Below, piece after piece: positions 20,359 through 30,715 of a stretch of 64,000 bases of DNA (position 1 is its first letter; the number at the start of each line of letters is the position of its first letter). A program made the translations under genes and the position numbers. The DNA comes from Heligmosomoides polygyrus polygyrus (taxonomy: Eukaryota > Nematoda > Chromadorea > Rhabditida > Heligmosomidae). Location of the stretch: the NCBI GenBank assembly GCA_947396885.1, contig OX377201.1:66438983-66502982 (forward strand). Reading direction: 5' to 3'. A model generated the notes under the pieces. That model worked only from the letters and a program-made list of their open reading frames with translations. It was not told where the DNA came from and did not search any database.

Positions 20359-20975
20359 AATAGGAGGCGAATTTGGTTATCGCACTGTTCCGTCATCAGA
20401 ACGATTATTCCTCACGCTTTGGAAGACAGCCATAAAGAAGACGACGCGCAACTTTTTTCTTCTTCTGACTTCTGCTTAATTCATGAGTGAATAGCCAATG
20501 CAACGTTGATTCATAGGTGATGGTTGCTGAGCCACTTTTCCGCTCCGTCTTCGTTCCCAAAAGTGCAGGTCACGAAACGCGGAGCGGTGTGGGGGCAGAT
20601 CGGAACTCGAAAGGTGGAAACAGCAGGCTCAGCACATTTCTGGTGGTGAAGCATGACTGGGCTCTGCGTGCTGTCGTTGCAAAAATCTGCAAGCCGAGGT
20701 CTTTAATCTCCATCCAACCCGGCAGCGGTACACCCACGTGCTGATACAGAGCTGGCTGTCACTAACTCTCGCGAGCTATAAAGCCAAACGCCTTTGACGG
20801 ACAACAAGGAATTCCGGTGGTTTTGGAAATCTGGCTCTCGAAGTGCTTTCAGCCTCCCGTATTCTACCAAATTACCTTAAACCTTTTCAGGGATACTTTC
20901 TTTTCTGAGTCTGTTAGCAGCTATTCAGAGTTTATGTACGGAGGAGTCTATTAAGCCACAGATGCTTTCACTCTT
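20359..20975. other. Intergenic stretch with no recognised gene
   Basis: Short frames only. No repeat ends, tRNA-like boxes or splice-bounded exons are visible. Confidence 0.4.
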
Positions 20976-21080
20976 TAGTCACTTATTTATAACCAGACGT
21001 TCAGCGGCCTCGGGCCGCCAAACGTCTGGTTGGGGCTTCGCCCCCAAACCCCGAGTATGGAACACCCCGACCGTGTTCTT
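20976..21080 (-). repeat. Shared 3' module of the minisatellite element
   Basis: ACCAGACGTTCAGCGGCCTC and GGCCGCCAAACGTCTGGT form one hairpin. They are followed by TTGGGGCTTCGCCCCCAA, a second perfect hairpin. The same two hairpins occur in reverse orientation at 63400-63545 beyond the 62-63 kb minisatellites. Confidence 0.65.
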
Positions 21081-21439
21081 TTCTTCTTTAGACCCTCTTA
21101 CTTTCATTTCATTCTCCCAAGTACATGTTCTACTAACTCCTGAGGAACAGACTGTGAGAGTCTCAATTCAAAGTGCTTAATCTGCGGAAACATAAATGAA
21201 ACCAATGGGTGTCGGTAGACCGCTCGATACCGTTAACTGTCCGACAGCAATCACGTTCCTCCGATAACTTTAACCATTCTCCTTACCCTCACTCTCAACC
21301 CCTCCAATACCCTTTACACTTGTGCCGGAGTGAAAAAATAAATAAAGGCGCAGTGATAGTCAAGTACGCGCACACTTGTCGAACGAAGCCTTTAATAAGT
21401 CTTCGCACGAATGCTGTGCAAAGTATGATCTGTGGAACG

Positions 21440-22270
21440 ATTTCTGGATCACGACGCACGTTGTACGACGTCTGGGTCACGTATTCTGAATCCGGACGCA
21501 TGTTGATATCGTCTGTGATACATCTGCTGAGCCCCAACGGACGTGTAACGTCATCAGCAGCACGTCTTCTGAAGCCTGATTCCCGTTGGACGACACTGAT
21601 AAAAAATCATGGTCGGCCCTTACTGGTCCCCTTCCTGGACCCCCTCCTTCAGTGGTCCCATCTTCACTGGTCCCCTTTACCGTCTCTCTCTCCCCCCCCC
21701 CCCTTATACTGGTCCCCTCTTCATTGGGCCTCCTTCACCACCTCCCCTCCCCTTACTGGTTCAACCTTTGCTGGTCCCCCCTTTTCTGGTCCCTTTTACT
21801 GATCCCCTCTTCACTGGTACCTCCCCCGTTACCGGTCCCCCCTCAGGGGACCCTCCCCTGCAGTGGTCCCCCTTAGAGGTCCCCTCTTCACTGGTCCTCC
21901 TTTCCACTTCCCCCCCCCCCATTACTGGACCCTCCCCTGCAGTGATCCCCCTTAGTGGTCCCCTCTTCAGTGGTCCTCCTTTCCACTCCCCCCCCCATTA
22001 CTGGACCCTCCCCCTGCAGTGGTCCCTCTTAGTGGTCCCCTCTTCACTGATCCTCGTTCTTTCCACTCTCCTCCCCCCATTACTGGACCCTCCCCTGCAG
22101 TGGTCCCTCTTAGTGGTCCCCTCTTCACTGGTCCTCCTTCTTTCCACTCCCCCCATTACTGGACCCTCCCACTGCAGTGGTCCCCTTTACTGGTCCCCTC
22201 TTCGTTTGCCCTCCTTTACCACTACCCCCCCCCCCCCATTACTGATCCCCCTTCACTGGTCACCCATCGG
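21440..22270 (-). repeat. Minisatellite A (short) and B (long) arrays
   Basis: 21440-21600 holds diverged A units (for example CACGTCTTCTGAAGCCTGAT). 21610-22270 holds B units on the opposite strand (CTGGTCCCCTTCACTGGTCC type). A higher-order block of about 100 bases, containing ACTGGACCCTCCCCTGCAGT then GGTCCC...CTTAGTGGTCCCCTC, repeats about four times from 21870. The 244-codon frame across it encodes only Pro/Leu/Ser repeats. Confidence 0.8.
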
Positions 22271-22519
22271 TGACATGTCGTCTGGAACGGGACACCCCTT
22301 GCACGATATTTATTTATTTAGTTATTTATTTACTGACGTGTAATATAAACACACGTAAAAAAAATCTAAAAAGATACGTGTCAAAAACAAACATCAGACA
22401 AACAGTAACACTTAAAAAACCAACAGGAGACGGAGAGAAGAAAAGAGAATTTAGTTAGCCTTGTTGGGATAGTATAAGCTATTGACAAACAGAACTGAAC
22501 AGAGCAGCAACCATCAAAT

Positions 22520-23182
22520 TTAACTAAACATTTTGCGAGTAATAAGATTTTGAAAAGCTTGAACAGATAGTCCTAGGATATCTTCCTCTTCACTAAGTAA
22601 TTTGTTGAACTCCCGTAGGTTTCTATACGTAAAGAAATTTGACCTAATCTGGGATTTTGCAACAGGAATATAAAGTCTGATCCTTCCCCTTCTTGACGTC
22701 GTCAGTGGTGCACCAAAAAAAGTTACTGGATCAATTGAAACGCTTTTTGTCAGGATCTTAAACATCATAATCAGATCTACTTTCATACGTCTGTTCTGAA
22801 GGGTTTGAAGGCCAAGGTGCCTGGCCCTCCTTATGCCGTTAGGAACGGCGTTATAATCTCTTTCAAAACATCTCATATATAGCTTCCGAGTGAAACTATT
22901 TTGGACACTTTCGAACAGCTCTATGTCTTTCTTTCTGAATGGGTTACATACTGTTATTCCAAACTCCACTATCGGACGAACGTAGGATTTGTATGCTTGT
23001 AAAAGTAATTTTGGGTCATCCGTACGCAGAATCTTAAACAACAAGTAGGTCTTGTAATTTGCTTTCTTCACGATTGCGTTGTAGTGGTTTTTGAAGTCGA
23101 GGTTGTGCGATATCAAAAAACCTAAGTCGCGAACTTCCTTGACAGGTTGTAGAATAGATCCCTGTAAGTTGTATAATATCAT
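22520..23182 (-). pseudogene. CR1-like reverse transcriptase, C-terminal part
   Basis: 220 codons in the same frame as the catalytic part, separated from it by a single stop. They contain DLGFLISHNLDFKNHYNAIV, the Tyr-Val-Arg-Pro-Ile-Val-Glu-Phe-Gly block and a basic tail ending ITRKMFS. This is the conserved region after the polymerase core in jockey/CR1-type LINEs. Confidence 0.8.
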
Positions 23183-23188
23183 TTGATC

Positions 23189-23608
23189 TTAGCCTCGGGG
23201 TGCAACTATGAGATATTTGGTCTTTTCCGCAGAAAGCGGTAGTTCCCAATCCCTGGACCATTGATCCACGTAGTTAATTGCTGCCTGTAGGGAGTCTGAA
23301 TCTTCCTTCTTTTTAACGGCCTTATAAATTTTTATATCGTCAGCGTAAACCTTGCAAGAGACACCAAAACGCGAAATTTCAACAGGAAGTTCATAGGTAT
23401 AAATAACAAATAATAAGGGAGAGAGAACTCCACCTTGTGGAACGCCACTGTAAGTTGAAAAAACCGACGAAAATTCGTCTTTTACCCTGACTTGGAACGT
23501 TCTGTCCGATAGAAATTCTTTCACCCATCTGACAATCATTGGATGTATTCCTAACATATTCATCTTTAAAAGTAACTTAGGTATGGGAACCTTATCGAAT
23601 GCTTTCAT
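23189..23608 (-). pseudogene. CR1-like reverse transcriptase, catalytic part
   Basis: 140 codons from MKAFDKV to the premature stop. RT blocks 2-5 are present, including VPQGG and KVYADDIKIYKAV, and the thumb-side motif LPLSAEKTKYLIVAPRG. The first codon is only the first Met after the truncation point, not a natural start. Confidence 0.8.
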
Positions 23609-23689
23609 GAAGTCAAAATAAACTACATCAGTTCGTACTTTATCTTCAAGAGATATCGATGAGACCCCTTCTTAACCCAAGCATCCATT

Positions 23690-24145
23690 CCGCGAAATCG
23701 TTGACACCTCTCCTGAACCTAGACACCGACTGCGCGACATGGGTGACACAACTCCTGAACTCGGACGCCTGTCGAGCGACGTCGGTAACACGTCTCTTCA
23801 ACCGCTCGTCCTTTGCGCGACATCGGTGACACGTCGTCTGAATCCGGACACCACTTGGGCGTCATCGGTGACACCTCTTCTGAACCTAGACACCCACTGC
23901 ACGACATGGATGACACAACTCCTGAACCCGGACGCGTGTCGAGCGACGTCGGTAACACGTCTTTTCAACCGTTCGTCCTTTGCGCGACATCGACGACACG
24001 TCTTCTGACGCACGCGACACGACGTTGGTCACACCTCGTCTCAACCCGGACGCCTGTCACTCGACGTTTATGAAAGGCCAGATGGACGACGGATGGACAG
24101 ACGGACGGACAGACACAACCGCTTAGTCTTTCATATATAGTAGGA
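23690..24145 (-). mobile_element. Helitron-like 5' end with minisatellite A array
   Basis: Read on the minus strand from 24145 it starts TCCTACTATATATGAAAGAC (preceded by A), then TAAGCGGTTGTGTCTGTCCG and GTCC/GTCT words. From about 24060 to 23690 there are about ten units of minisatellite A (GACGTGTCACCGATGTCGCG type). The 5' segment matches 18006-18100 closely. It ends beside the CR1-like LINE without a clear 3' terminus. Confidence 0.55.
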
Positions 24146-24159
24146 TCATCATTTTTAGT

Positions 24160-24660
24160 AGCGTTTGTCCCGCTTGATGACGGAGTCCGCTCTTCTGGTG
24201 TGGTGTCGCCATTTCTCCCGATCAAATGCTTGATCGGGATGCACACAGCTATGTTTAAGTCCAAGTGCAACGTGTCTAGCCAACGTTGCTTCGGGCGTCC
24301 TCTGGGCCGCTTTCCAGGGACTTCAAGATTCAGGCTAATCTTACACACGGTGTCGTCGTTAGCGCGAAGGACGTGGCCATACCATCGTAGACGAGCTTCG
24401 CGCAGCTTCTCGGATATCGGGGCGACACCGAACCTCTGTCGTATGGTGTCATTGCGAACGCGGTCCAATCGCGTTACTCCGGCCGTCCACCTTAACATCT
24501 TCGTCTCCATTACACTGAGGCGGCTTTCAATTTCCCTCGTCACGGGCCAGCACTCAGCACCGTACGTCGCTACTGGGAGGACGACTGTTCTATAAACCTT
24601 CGACTTGAGGTACTCCGGTATTGTAGTAGGATAGTAGGTATCCTAGAATACCCGAGTATA
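24160..24660 (-). pseudogene. RTE-like LINE, C-terminal fragment cut by the gap
   Basis: The minus strand reads IPEYLKSKVYRTVVLPVATY, GAECWPVTREIESRLSVMET, KMLRWTAGVTRLDRVRND, LREARLRWYGHVLRANDD and GKRPRGRPKQRWLDTLHLDL. This is the C-terminal region of an RTE/BovB-type ORF2. It differs from both other LINE fragments in the window. The upstream part, if any, lies in or beyond the N gap at 24681. Confidence 0.8.
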
Positions 24661-24680
24661 AAGTGTATATGTAAAGATAT

Positions 24681-24880
24681 NNNNNNNNNNNNNNNNNNNN
24701 NNNNNNNNNNNNNNNNNNNNNNNNNNNNNNNNNNNNNNNNNNNNNNNNNNNNNNNNNNNNNNNNNNNNNNNNNNNNNNNNNNNNNNNNNNNNNNNNNNNN
24801 NNNNNNNNNNNNNNNNNNNNNNNNNNNNNNNNNNNNNNNNNNNNNNNNNNNNNNNNNNNNNNNNNNNNNNNNNNNNNNNN
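24681..24880. other. Assembly gap (200 N)
   Basis: Exactly 200 unknown bases. The base after the gap is already inside the left arm of a giant palindrome, so the real missing length may differ. Confidence 0.99.
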
Positions 24881-25876
24881 TCAAAATGCGTACGCGAACA
24901 GAGCGCTTAAGGTACGGTACTTTACGATGACGTGATCAAAACTTCTCAGCTGCCTAAACTGCCTTAGCACCACCTGCCGTTTTAGGGCGGCGGACTTGGC
25001 GATTGAAGTTTCCTGCACTCTTACTTGTCCATATTTGGGTTTTCGACACTCCCAATAACATCGTTCTGTTCTGCTTGAAGAGCGCTATCGAATTGTATCA
25101 ATATCGACCAACTTTGGAAACATAGGCCTGTGTTATACTCCCGCGGGAGCATCTGCGGAACCTCCGCGGACTAAAGGTGCACCGCGGACGGCGGGCGTGG
25201 CAGGGCGCGGCGATTGGCCAGGTGAGGGATCTCGGCGATTCCCGCCCTTCCGCGGATGCTCCCGCGGGAGTATAACTCAAGCCTTAGGACTCTGTTATAC
25301 TCCCGCGGGAGCATCCGTGCAGTGCACCGCGGACGGCTGCCCTTCCGCGGGCGGGAAGTATAACACCCCTCTCGTCGTCTGTCGGCGGCGATCCGCGGAC
25401 GGCGGGCGTGGCGGGCCGCGACGAGTGGCCCGTTGCGGGGTCCCGCCGCGGATTTCCGCCAGGGCCTAAGGCCTGAGTTATACTCACGGGGAAGCATCCG
25501 CGGAAGGGCGGGAATCGCGCCGAGATCCCTCACCTGGCCAATCACCGCGCCCCGCCGCGCCCGCCGTCCGCGGTGCACCCCTCGTCGACGGAGGTTCCGC
25601 AGATGCTCCCGCGGGAGTATAACAAAGGCCTATGTTTCCAAAATCGGTCGATATTGATACAATTCGATAGCGCTCTTCAAGCAGAACAGAACGATGTTAT
25701 TGGGAGTGTCGAAAACCCAAATATGGACAAGTAAGAGTGCAGGAAACTTCAATCGCTAAGTCCGCCGCCCTAAAACGGCAGATGGGGCTAAGGCAGTTTA
25801 GGCAGCTGAGAAGTTCTGATCACGTCATCGTAAAGTACCGTACCTTAAGCGCTCTGTTCGCGTACGCATTTTGAGG
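24881..25876. repeat. Giant palindrome, about 1 kb, starting at the gap
   Basis: The left arm begins TCAAAATGCGTACGCGAACA and the right arm ends with its complement (GCGTACGCATTTTGA). The arms are family A sequence for about 245 bases, then the GC-rich units 25132-25276 and 25477-25623, which are themselves reverse complements. The centre is about 25277-25476. Substitutions and small indels separate the arms, so it is an old or naturally inverted structure rather than an exact duplication. Confidence 0.85.
25132..25623. mobile_element. Cluster of three GC-rich MITE units
   Basis: Units at 25132-25276, 25294-25364 and 25477-25623 begin with GTTATACTCCCGCGGGAGCA or a close variant and end with its complement (CCCGCGGGAGTATAAC). 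Interiors are about 70% GC with CCGCGGACGGCGGGCG words. Frames on all strands are open only because of composition. Weaker relatives lie at 28510-28690. Confidence 0.75.
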
Positions 25877-26795
25877 CTTTAGCTCGCCGCGTCTTCTCGC
25901 AGTGGTTAACCGAATTCGGAAAAAAATGCTTCACGCAAGCCTCACCTGCATTTTCGCACCGCTGTAACATTGCCCCCTCCTAAGCTAAGCCATTCTGCTT
26001 TAGTATACTTATATATCGTTCTACTGCATACAATAAACACAAGTTGCAGCTGAAACGATTCGAACTCGGCAGAGTTATTGTGCTCCGAACACGCCCGCAC
26101 GTACAATTTAGCGCAACAACGGCAGACGCTCTCCGCGCTGTTTCTCGCCCAGATTACAGTTTTTCCTACTCTAAATGACACGATTCAATTCAGCATGAAA
26201 AGCTCTATCGAACGGTATCAAGCATGGCCCAACTCGAAGATATCGTTTTTTTCGATGACGTCATCGTACTTCCGCCGCGGCCTCGTCCTGCTCGCGTGCT
26301 AAAAAGTCAAAAAATTGATGATTCCAAAATCGGCCGAGATTGATACCGTTCGATAGCGCTTTTCATGCTGAACGGAACTGTCCCATTCCGAGTGTCGAAG
26401 ACTCAGATCTGGGCGAGTAGGAGCGCAAGAAACTCTAACCGCTAGCTTTTGCCGCTCTAAAACGCCAGCCGAGGCTAAGGCAGTTTAGGCAACTGAGGAC
26501 CTATGAGCATATCGTCGTAAAGTACCTTAGGCGCTCTGTTCACGTACGTATTTTAAGGCCGTCAGCTCGCCGCATCTTCTCGCAGTGGTCCACGGAAATC
26601 GGAAAAAAATGCTTCACACAATCCTCACCTGCATTTTCGCACCCCTATAACATTGCCCCTTCCTAAGCTAAACCATTCTACTTTGGCGCACATACAGAAC
26701 GTTCGACTGCCTACAAAACATACAAACTGCAGCATGAAAGGTTACAACTTGACAGAGCTATTGCGCTACGAACACGCCCATTCGTGCAATTTGCG
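25826..26795 (-). repeat. Family A tandem repeat, about 690-bp period
   Basis: The segment GCGCTCTGTTCGCGTACGCA (25849) recurs as GCGCTCTGTTCACGTACGTA (26531), giving a period near 690. Each unit contains ACCTGCATTTTCGC, CGAACACGCCCG and, in the first unit, the CRE-like GATGACGTCATCG (26255). The second unit stops at about 26795, where family C begins. Confidence 0.75.
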
Positions 26796-27330
26796 AGCGG
26801 TCGCCCCCTTCGATTGAAAGGTTCGAATCCGTATGTATTGTTCACGGCGCACTTCAAAGGCTCGCTAGACAGCCTTAGAGCAACTCCTGACTAGGGCGGC
26901 TGCAAATTTCTGATAAAACTCCCCAAATGCTCAGTCTACAAGCTGTCCCCCCCTTGATTGAAAGGTTCGATTCTGTATGCATTGTTCACGGCGCACACCA
27001 AAGTTTCGCTGGGACAGATTGGAGCTAATCCTGAGTGGGGTGGCGGAAAATTTCTGATAACATTCTCCAAACGGCTCGAAATAGTCTTGAAAACGTCGCA
27101 GTTCCCAGTGAAAGAAGATAGAAGCGCATGGGACATGCGCTCGCCCACTCGATTGATAGGTTAGGTTCTGGGTGCATTGTGCACGGCGCACTCTCGGGGC
27201 ATTCCTGGCATGACAGAGCACTGGCGACGTACGCCATCTTTGAGATACTCCGAAAGCACGCATATCCTGGGAAATAAGCTGCTCTTATCGCCCGTCCAGC
27301 CAATTTTGGACCACCCACGGCGAAAATACG
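26795..27330 (+). repeat. Family C tandem array
   Basis: Three or more units of about 140 bases with TTCGATTGAAAGGTTCGAAT, GTATGTATTGTTCACGGCGC and AAACTCCCCAAATGCTCA. Spacing varies. The third unit (27140 onward) runs into CTCGGGGCATTCCTGGCATG, which recurs at 33255. Confidence 0.7.
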
Positions 27331-27665
27331 GGTGTTCCAGTAAAGTTTTACATGCTTGTGTAGATCTCGAAGAGGCAAATCGAATGGTACCAACCTTTAT
27401 TCAAGAAACCTAAAACTGAAGGAGTTATGAGCGTGCGACGCTTTGCGACGCTATGTTGGCGTTTTTTCGCCCACTTTTGACCGTGCGGCGCGAGCGGTAT
27501 TGTAAAAGGGCTTAAATGAGCCCCAATCTTTTGCTGTGCACGCTCATTGAGTGCTCCATCACTATTCAGGAAGTAGATCTCCAGCGAAACGACTATTTGA
27601 GTGACTGGTCTCAGAATAAAAATTTGGGACCACCAGACTAGCGTTAGTATCGTTCACACTTCCAG

Positions 27666-28093
27666 ATCTTCGAACCAGCCTGTCCCGTAAATGTCGGGAT
27701 CGTGCGAAATCCTGCAGCTATCATGATGAGTTGAAGTGCCAGGACGGTCTGGAAAAAATTGTTTTTCTGCTCGACGACATCATCAAAGGGTCAGTTGAAT
27801 GGAATTTTATGCGTGAAGAGTTTTTTTAGCCATTTGTGAGGCGCGTAGTTGAACTGCCGGCTTTGCTATAGCAGAGACAGCCACTTTCCAGGATAGTAGA
27901 CGAGCAGTTATCTGCGGCCCAAGTGAAACGGGCCCTCCAACGAGTGTTGTCAATGGAGATCTCCGAGCCAGGTATGCGGTCGGACACTGCAGGAATCCCT
28001 TCTTCTTCTGACAAGGACTACAGCGAGCAAGCAACAGACGCAGATAGGGCCGCTGCTCCAGGCTTCTCCCCAGGTGCACCCCTGCGGGACGAG
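27666..28093 (+). CDS. Unrecognised host gene, two phase-matched exons
   Basis: Exon 1 (27666-27789) follows an ACACTTCCAG acceptor. It encodes LRTSLSRKCRDRAKSCSYHD, then ELKCQDGLEKIVFLLDDIIK, and ends at a GTCAGT donor. Exon 2 starts at 27892 after a CACTTTCCAG acceptor and reads IVDEQLSAAQVKRALQRVLS, MEISEPG. A good GTGAGC donor follows ...APLRDE at 28093. Exon 1 ends with two bases of a codon and exon 2 supplies the third, so the frame is continuous across the 102-base intron. The product is amphipathic with helix-like LLDDII and AAQVKRALQRVL stretches and two Cys in exon 1. I recognise no family. Upstream and downstream exons were not found; VFEVMAAPDDADDGD after 28139 is a possible next exon. 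Confidence 0.55.
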
Positions 28094-28503
28094 GTGAGCA
28101 GAAAACCTCCCGCGGGACATTCCAACACTTACCTGGCACTTAAGGTCTTCGAAGTCATGGCAGCACCAGATGACGCTGACGATGGAGACGTTGGAAGCGT
28201 GGTGCGTTCGCTGAGTTTTTGCTCACGAAAGCGAGCCTTAGCGTGCGCTCGTGTCGCTGCTGAGCACCGTTTCGAGCAGTGCGCTGGGTGGAGTCGGCGG
28301 CTGTTGAACCAAAATGATGCCCTGGAGAGCGCGTTCTTAGAGCGGGTTCCATATACCTGTATAGCCCTGGCGCAGCTCATCAAACCTTGTGCGCCGGTGC
28401 GCGTAGGCGAACCCGTTCATTTCCCGTTCGTTCCTCGGAGGCTCCAGTCGGCACCAGGCTGGCCCCCGGAGAGAGTAAGGCGGCGCGACCGCAGCTCGTT
28501 AGG

Positions 28504-28760
28504 CCTATGGTATACTCCCGCGTCGCTCCAGCGACGGGCGCGGGGCAACTGTCAACGGCGCGCCCTCGCTGCAGTGGCGGACGGCGCAGTGGGGCGCGGT
28601 TGCCGGTTGACGCGCCATCGCTCCCGCGATGCATCGCAGAGGGGTGTTATACCTCCGCGGCGCGGGAGTGAAACATACTCCCGTGCGACGGCCGTCGCAG
28701 CCCGTCGCTCGTCGCAGTGCAGTGCGCTGCGACGAGCGACGGGCAGCGATGGTCGCGGAG
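28504..28760. mobile_element. GC-rich hairpin elements with TATACTCCCGCG words
   Basis: TATACTCCCGCGTCGCTCCA starts at about 28511, and a complementary set around 28640-28690 ends in GGGAGTGAAACATACTCCCG. A second hairpin at 28685-28757 pairs GCCCGTCGCTCGTCGCAG with CTGCGACGAGCGACGGGC. They are related in motif to the 25.1-25.6 kb MITEs. Confidence 0.6.
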
Positions 28761-28869
28761 GAGGGAGCGCTGTCGTGCCCTATTCTATGCACTTCAGCTC
28801 ACTTATTTCGACACTTCATTGGTTCGTGACCATGACTCACCATGACTCATGACTCATTTTGGGTTTTCT

Positions 28870-29225
28870 CGACGGCTTGAACGACTCGTTTTTTGAGGTG
28901 TTTTTGGAGGCCGATTTTCTCACTTTTGTGCCGATAGTCGCATTTGTTTCGCCTCTGAATTTCCTCGCCGGCACCGAAATCTACATTTCTGTGCCGCACA
29001 GGTCACAGGGAGTTTCTTCTGACATGTCCGGCACAGAAATATGCCAACTGAACGACTCGTTTTTTGAGGAGGTGTTTTTTGAGGCCGATTGATCTCACTT
29101 TTGTGCCGAAACCCTCCTGGCTAAACATCACTTTCCGGAAATTGGGCCACAACTGGGACGTTTCCGTGCTAGGCACGTCACGAGAACCCTCTCGTGTCGT
29201 GTTGAGCACAGAAACGTGGGTTTCA
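28870..29225 (+). repeat. About 172-bp tandem duplication
   Basis: TGAACGACTCGTTTTTTGAG occurs at 28877 and 29049. In both copies it is followed by GGCCGAT...CTCACTTTTGTGCCGA and, further on, by STGCCG/GTGCT...GAGCACAGAAA-type words. The second copy is diverged. Confidence 0.6.
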
Positions 29226-29383
29226 GTGCCTGCGGGTGGAATGAAAAACGAAAGAAATGCATGAGTGGCGGAACAAAACAAAACAAAACAAGGAATACAA
29301 GAAAAAGATGCACTGAATCAGCTGACTCGCTAAAATTCTGCAGAAGTCTCTGTCTGCAGAACTGCGTGAACTATGTCAGCCTC

Positions 29384-29430
29384 AGCGATGGCGATGGCTT
29401 GCGACGCGCATCGCGAGTCATCGCCATCGC
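29384..29430. repeat. Imperfect palindrome
   Basis: GCGATGGCGATGGCTTGCGA pairs with TCGCGAGTCATCGCCATCGC around a CGCGCA centre. Non-coding hairpin. Confidence 0.6.
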
Positions 29431-30420
29431 ATTGGTCCTAACCAGTGCGTACGTTAACTGTACACCCTCTCTCAAAAATTCCAGTTCGAGTTCGTCGGTC
29501 AAACTCGAATGGTTTTTGAAGACTTCGGCTGGAAGAAATGTACTGCCATTTTCTTTCTGCGTATATACTCTCCTGAGTTCGTAAGCATTAAAATATAAGT
29601 TTAGGGGAGTGTATGTACGTTTTGTAGCCGTTCCATACGTACACGAACACTCGTGGAACAAGGCAACATTTGCATACTTCCTCAGCAAAAAACTATGTGA
29701 GCCATGCCATATTAAGGCGAATAGCCATGACACCAGTGCGTTTTGTTGCTCATGGACTCCTTTTCTATTTTGAGCTCAAAGCTGTGCCGAAAGCTGTTTA
29801 TGCTGACTCGAATCACTTGCTCGGGTGATTCGAAACGAAGCTCAGCCAGTTGCTTGAAGACGAACAAACCTAATTGTAAGGCATCTTCATCGCTAGAAAA
29901 AAGCCATGCTGAGGAGCTGTCGTAAAATGGAATTTCTGAACTGAACTTTAGGGACAGGTGGGAGCAAGGTGAGGAGCTTTCGTTTCTGATATTCCCTCTA
30001 TTTATGATTCCGTTTGATTGTATGAGTGAGGACCATTCCTAAGACCTTCTTCTCGAATAGCAAAAGTCCATAAGCAGTTTGATTTAGGATGTCCGGATGG
30101 ATCTGAATCGAAAATACCCTGGAAAAGAAAGAATCTGCTGCGATCAAAACTCCACTGCCAGGACAGTCTCGAGTGTCTGCACGCTCTGCTGTCTTGACAG
30201 GGTGTCGCGCCATTACCCCGCTACCGCTGATTGATATCAAGGGTGCATCCACGATATCCTTGCAGTGACCTATCAGCACTTACCCGTGTTCATTTCACGA
30301 TGAGATAGCAGAGACTGCAGGTTTGAGTACTGCCTGGTACTAGAATTTTCATCGCAGCCAAACTCTTGTGAGACCGTACAGTCTCCTTTCGGAGCTAGCT
30401 CTCATAAGAGTGTGCGATGA
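29431..30420. other. Intergenic stretch with no recognised gene
   Basis: The 29371-29733 minus and 29998-30279 minus frames show no recognisable domain or consistent splice borders. No transposon ends seen. Confidence 0.4.
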
Positions 30421-30715
30421 AAGGGTAAAGGATAAAGGACGGCATTATTCAATCCCTTCTGGCATGCGCGAGCGCATTCTACTTCTACGGGATGTCGTGG
30501 AGGCGACATGAATGCGTATTTGGCCATACAATGACTTGCGGTGGGCAGCCGATGAACAAGTCTGCGCTTTATCCTTCCCAGACAAGTCTGGTACCAATTC
30601 ACCGACCCCGGAGGGATGGAGGGCTTGGTTGGAATGGGCGGGAAATCCGAACCAGGAACCTGGTATCGGGTGCACTCGACAGTCGCGCCTCCTCCGGCTG
30701 CGCTACACGCGCCCT
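30421..30715 (-). repeat. tRNA-derived SINE, family 1
   Basis: On the minus strand the head has TAGCGCAGCCGGAGG, a close match to the Pol III A-box, and GGTTCGGATTTCC, a B-box variant. The body carries ACAAGTCTGGTACCAATTCA (plus-strand reading) and ATACAATGACTTGCGGT. The tail is an ATCCTTT-type short repeat (TAAAGGATAAAGGAC on the plus strand). The copy at 56397-56699 matches over almost the full length. Confidence 0.75.

Larger units (their letters stand above)
22305..23665 (-). mobile_element. CR1-like LINE, 5'-truncated, one premature stop
   Basis: The minus strand begins inside the reverse transcriptase at about 23665 (VRTDVVYFDFMKAFDKVPIP). It passes GVPQGGVLSPLLFVIYTYEL and the YADD catalytic box (23336-23347). 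One in-frame stop at 23189-23191 follows IVAPRG. The same frame then continues with VKEVRDLGFLISHNLDFKNH, YVRPIVEFGITVCNPF and RRARHLGLQTLQNRRMKVDL to the end at 22520. A TTTATT-rich tail at 22305-22335 looks like the 3' microsatellite typical of this LINE group. The largely intact frame suggests a fairly young insertion. Confidence 0.85.

Noticed and set aside
21609..22343. 244-codon Pro/Leu/Ser-rich open frame
   Set aside because: It lies entirely over minisatellite B with homopolymer C runs. It is a repeat translation.
25171..25578. 135-codon Arg/Pro-rich ORF in the palindrome
   Set aside because: Open because of about 70% GC and mirrored by equivalent frames on the other strand. It is part of the MITE cluster.
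27923..28852. 309-codon single open frame as one protein
   Set aside because: Only the first part is supported by splice sites and phase. After about 28390 the frame runs into GC-rich hairpin elements that keep all frames open.
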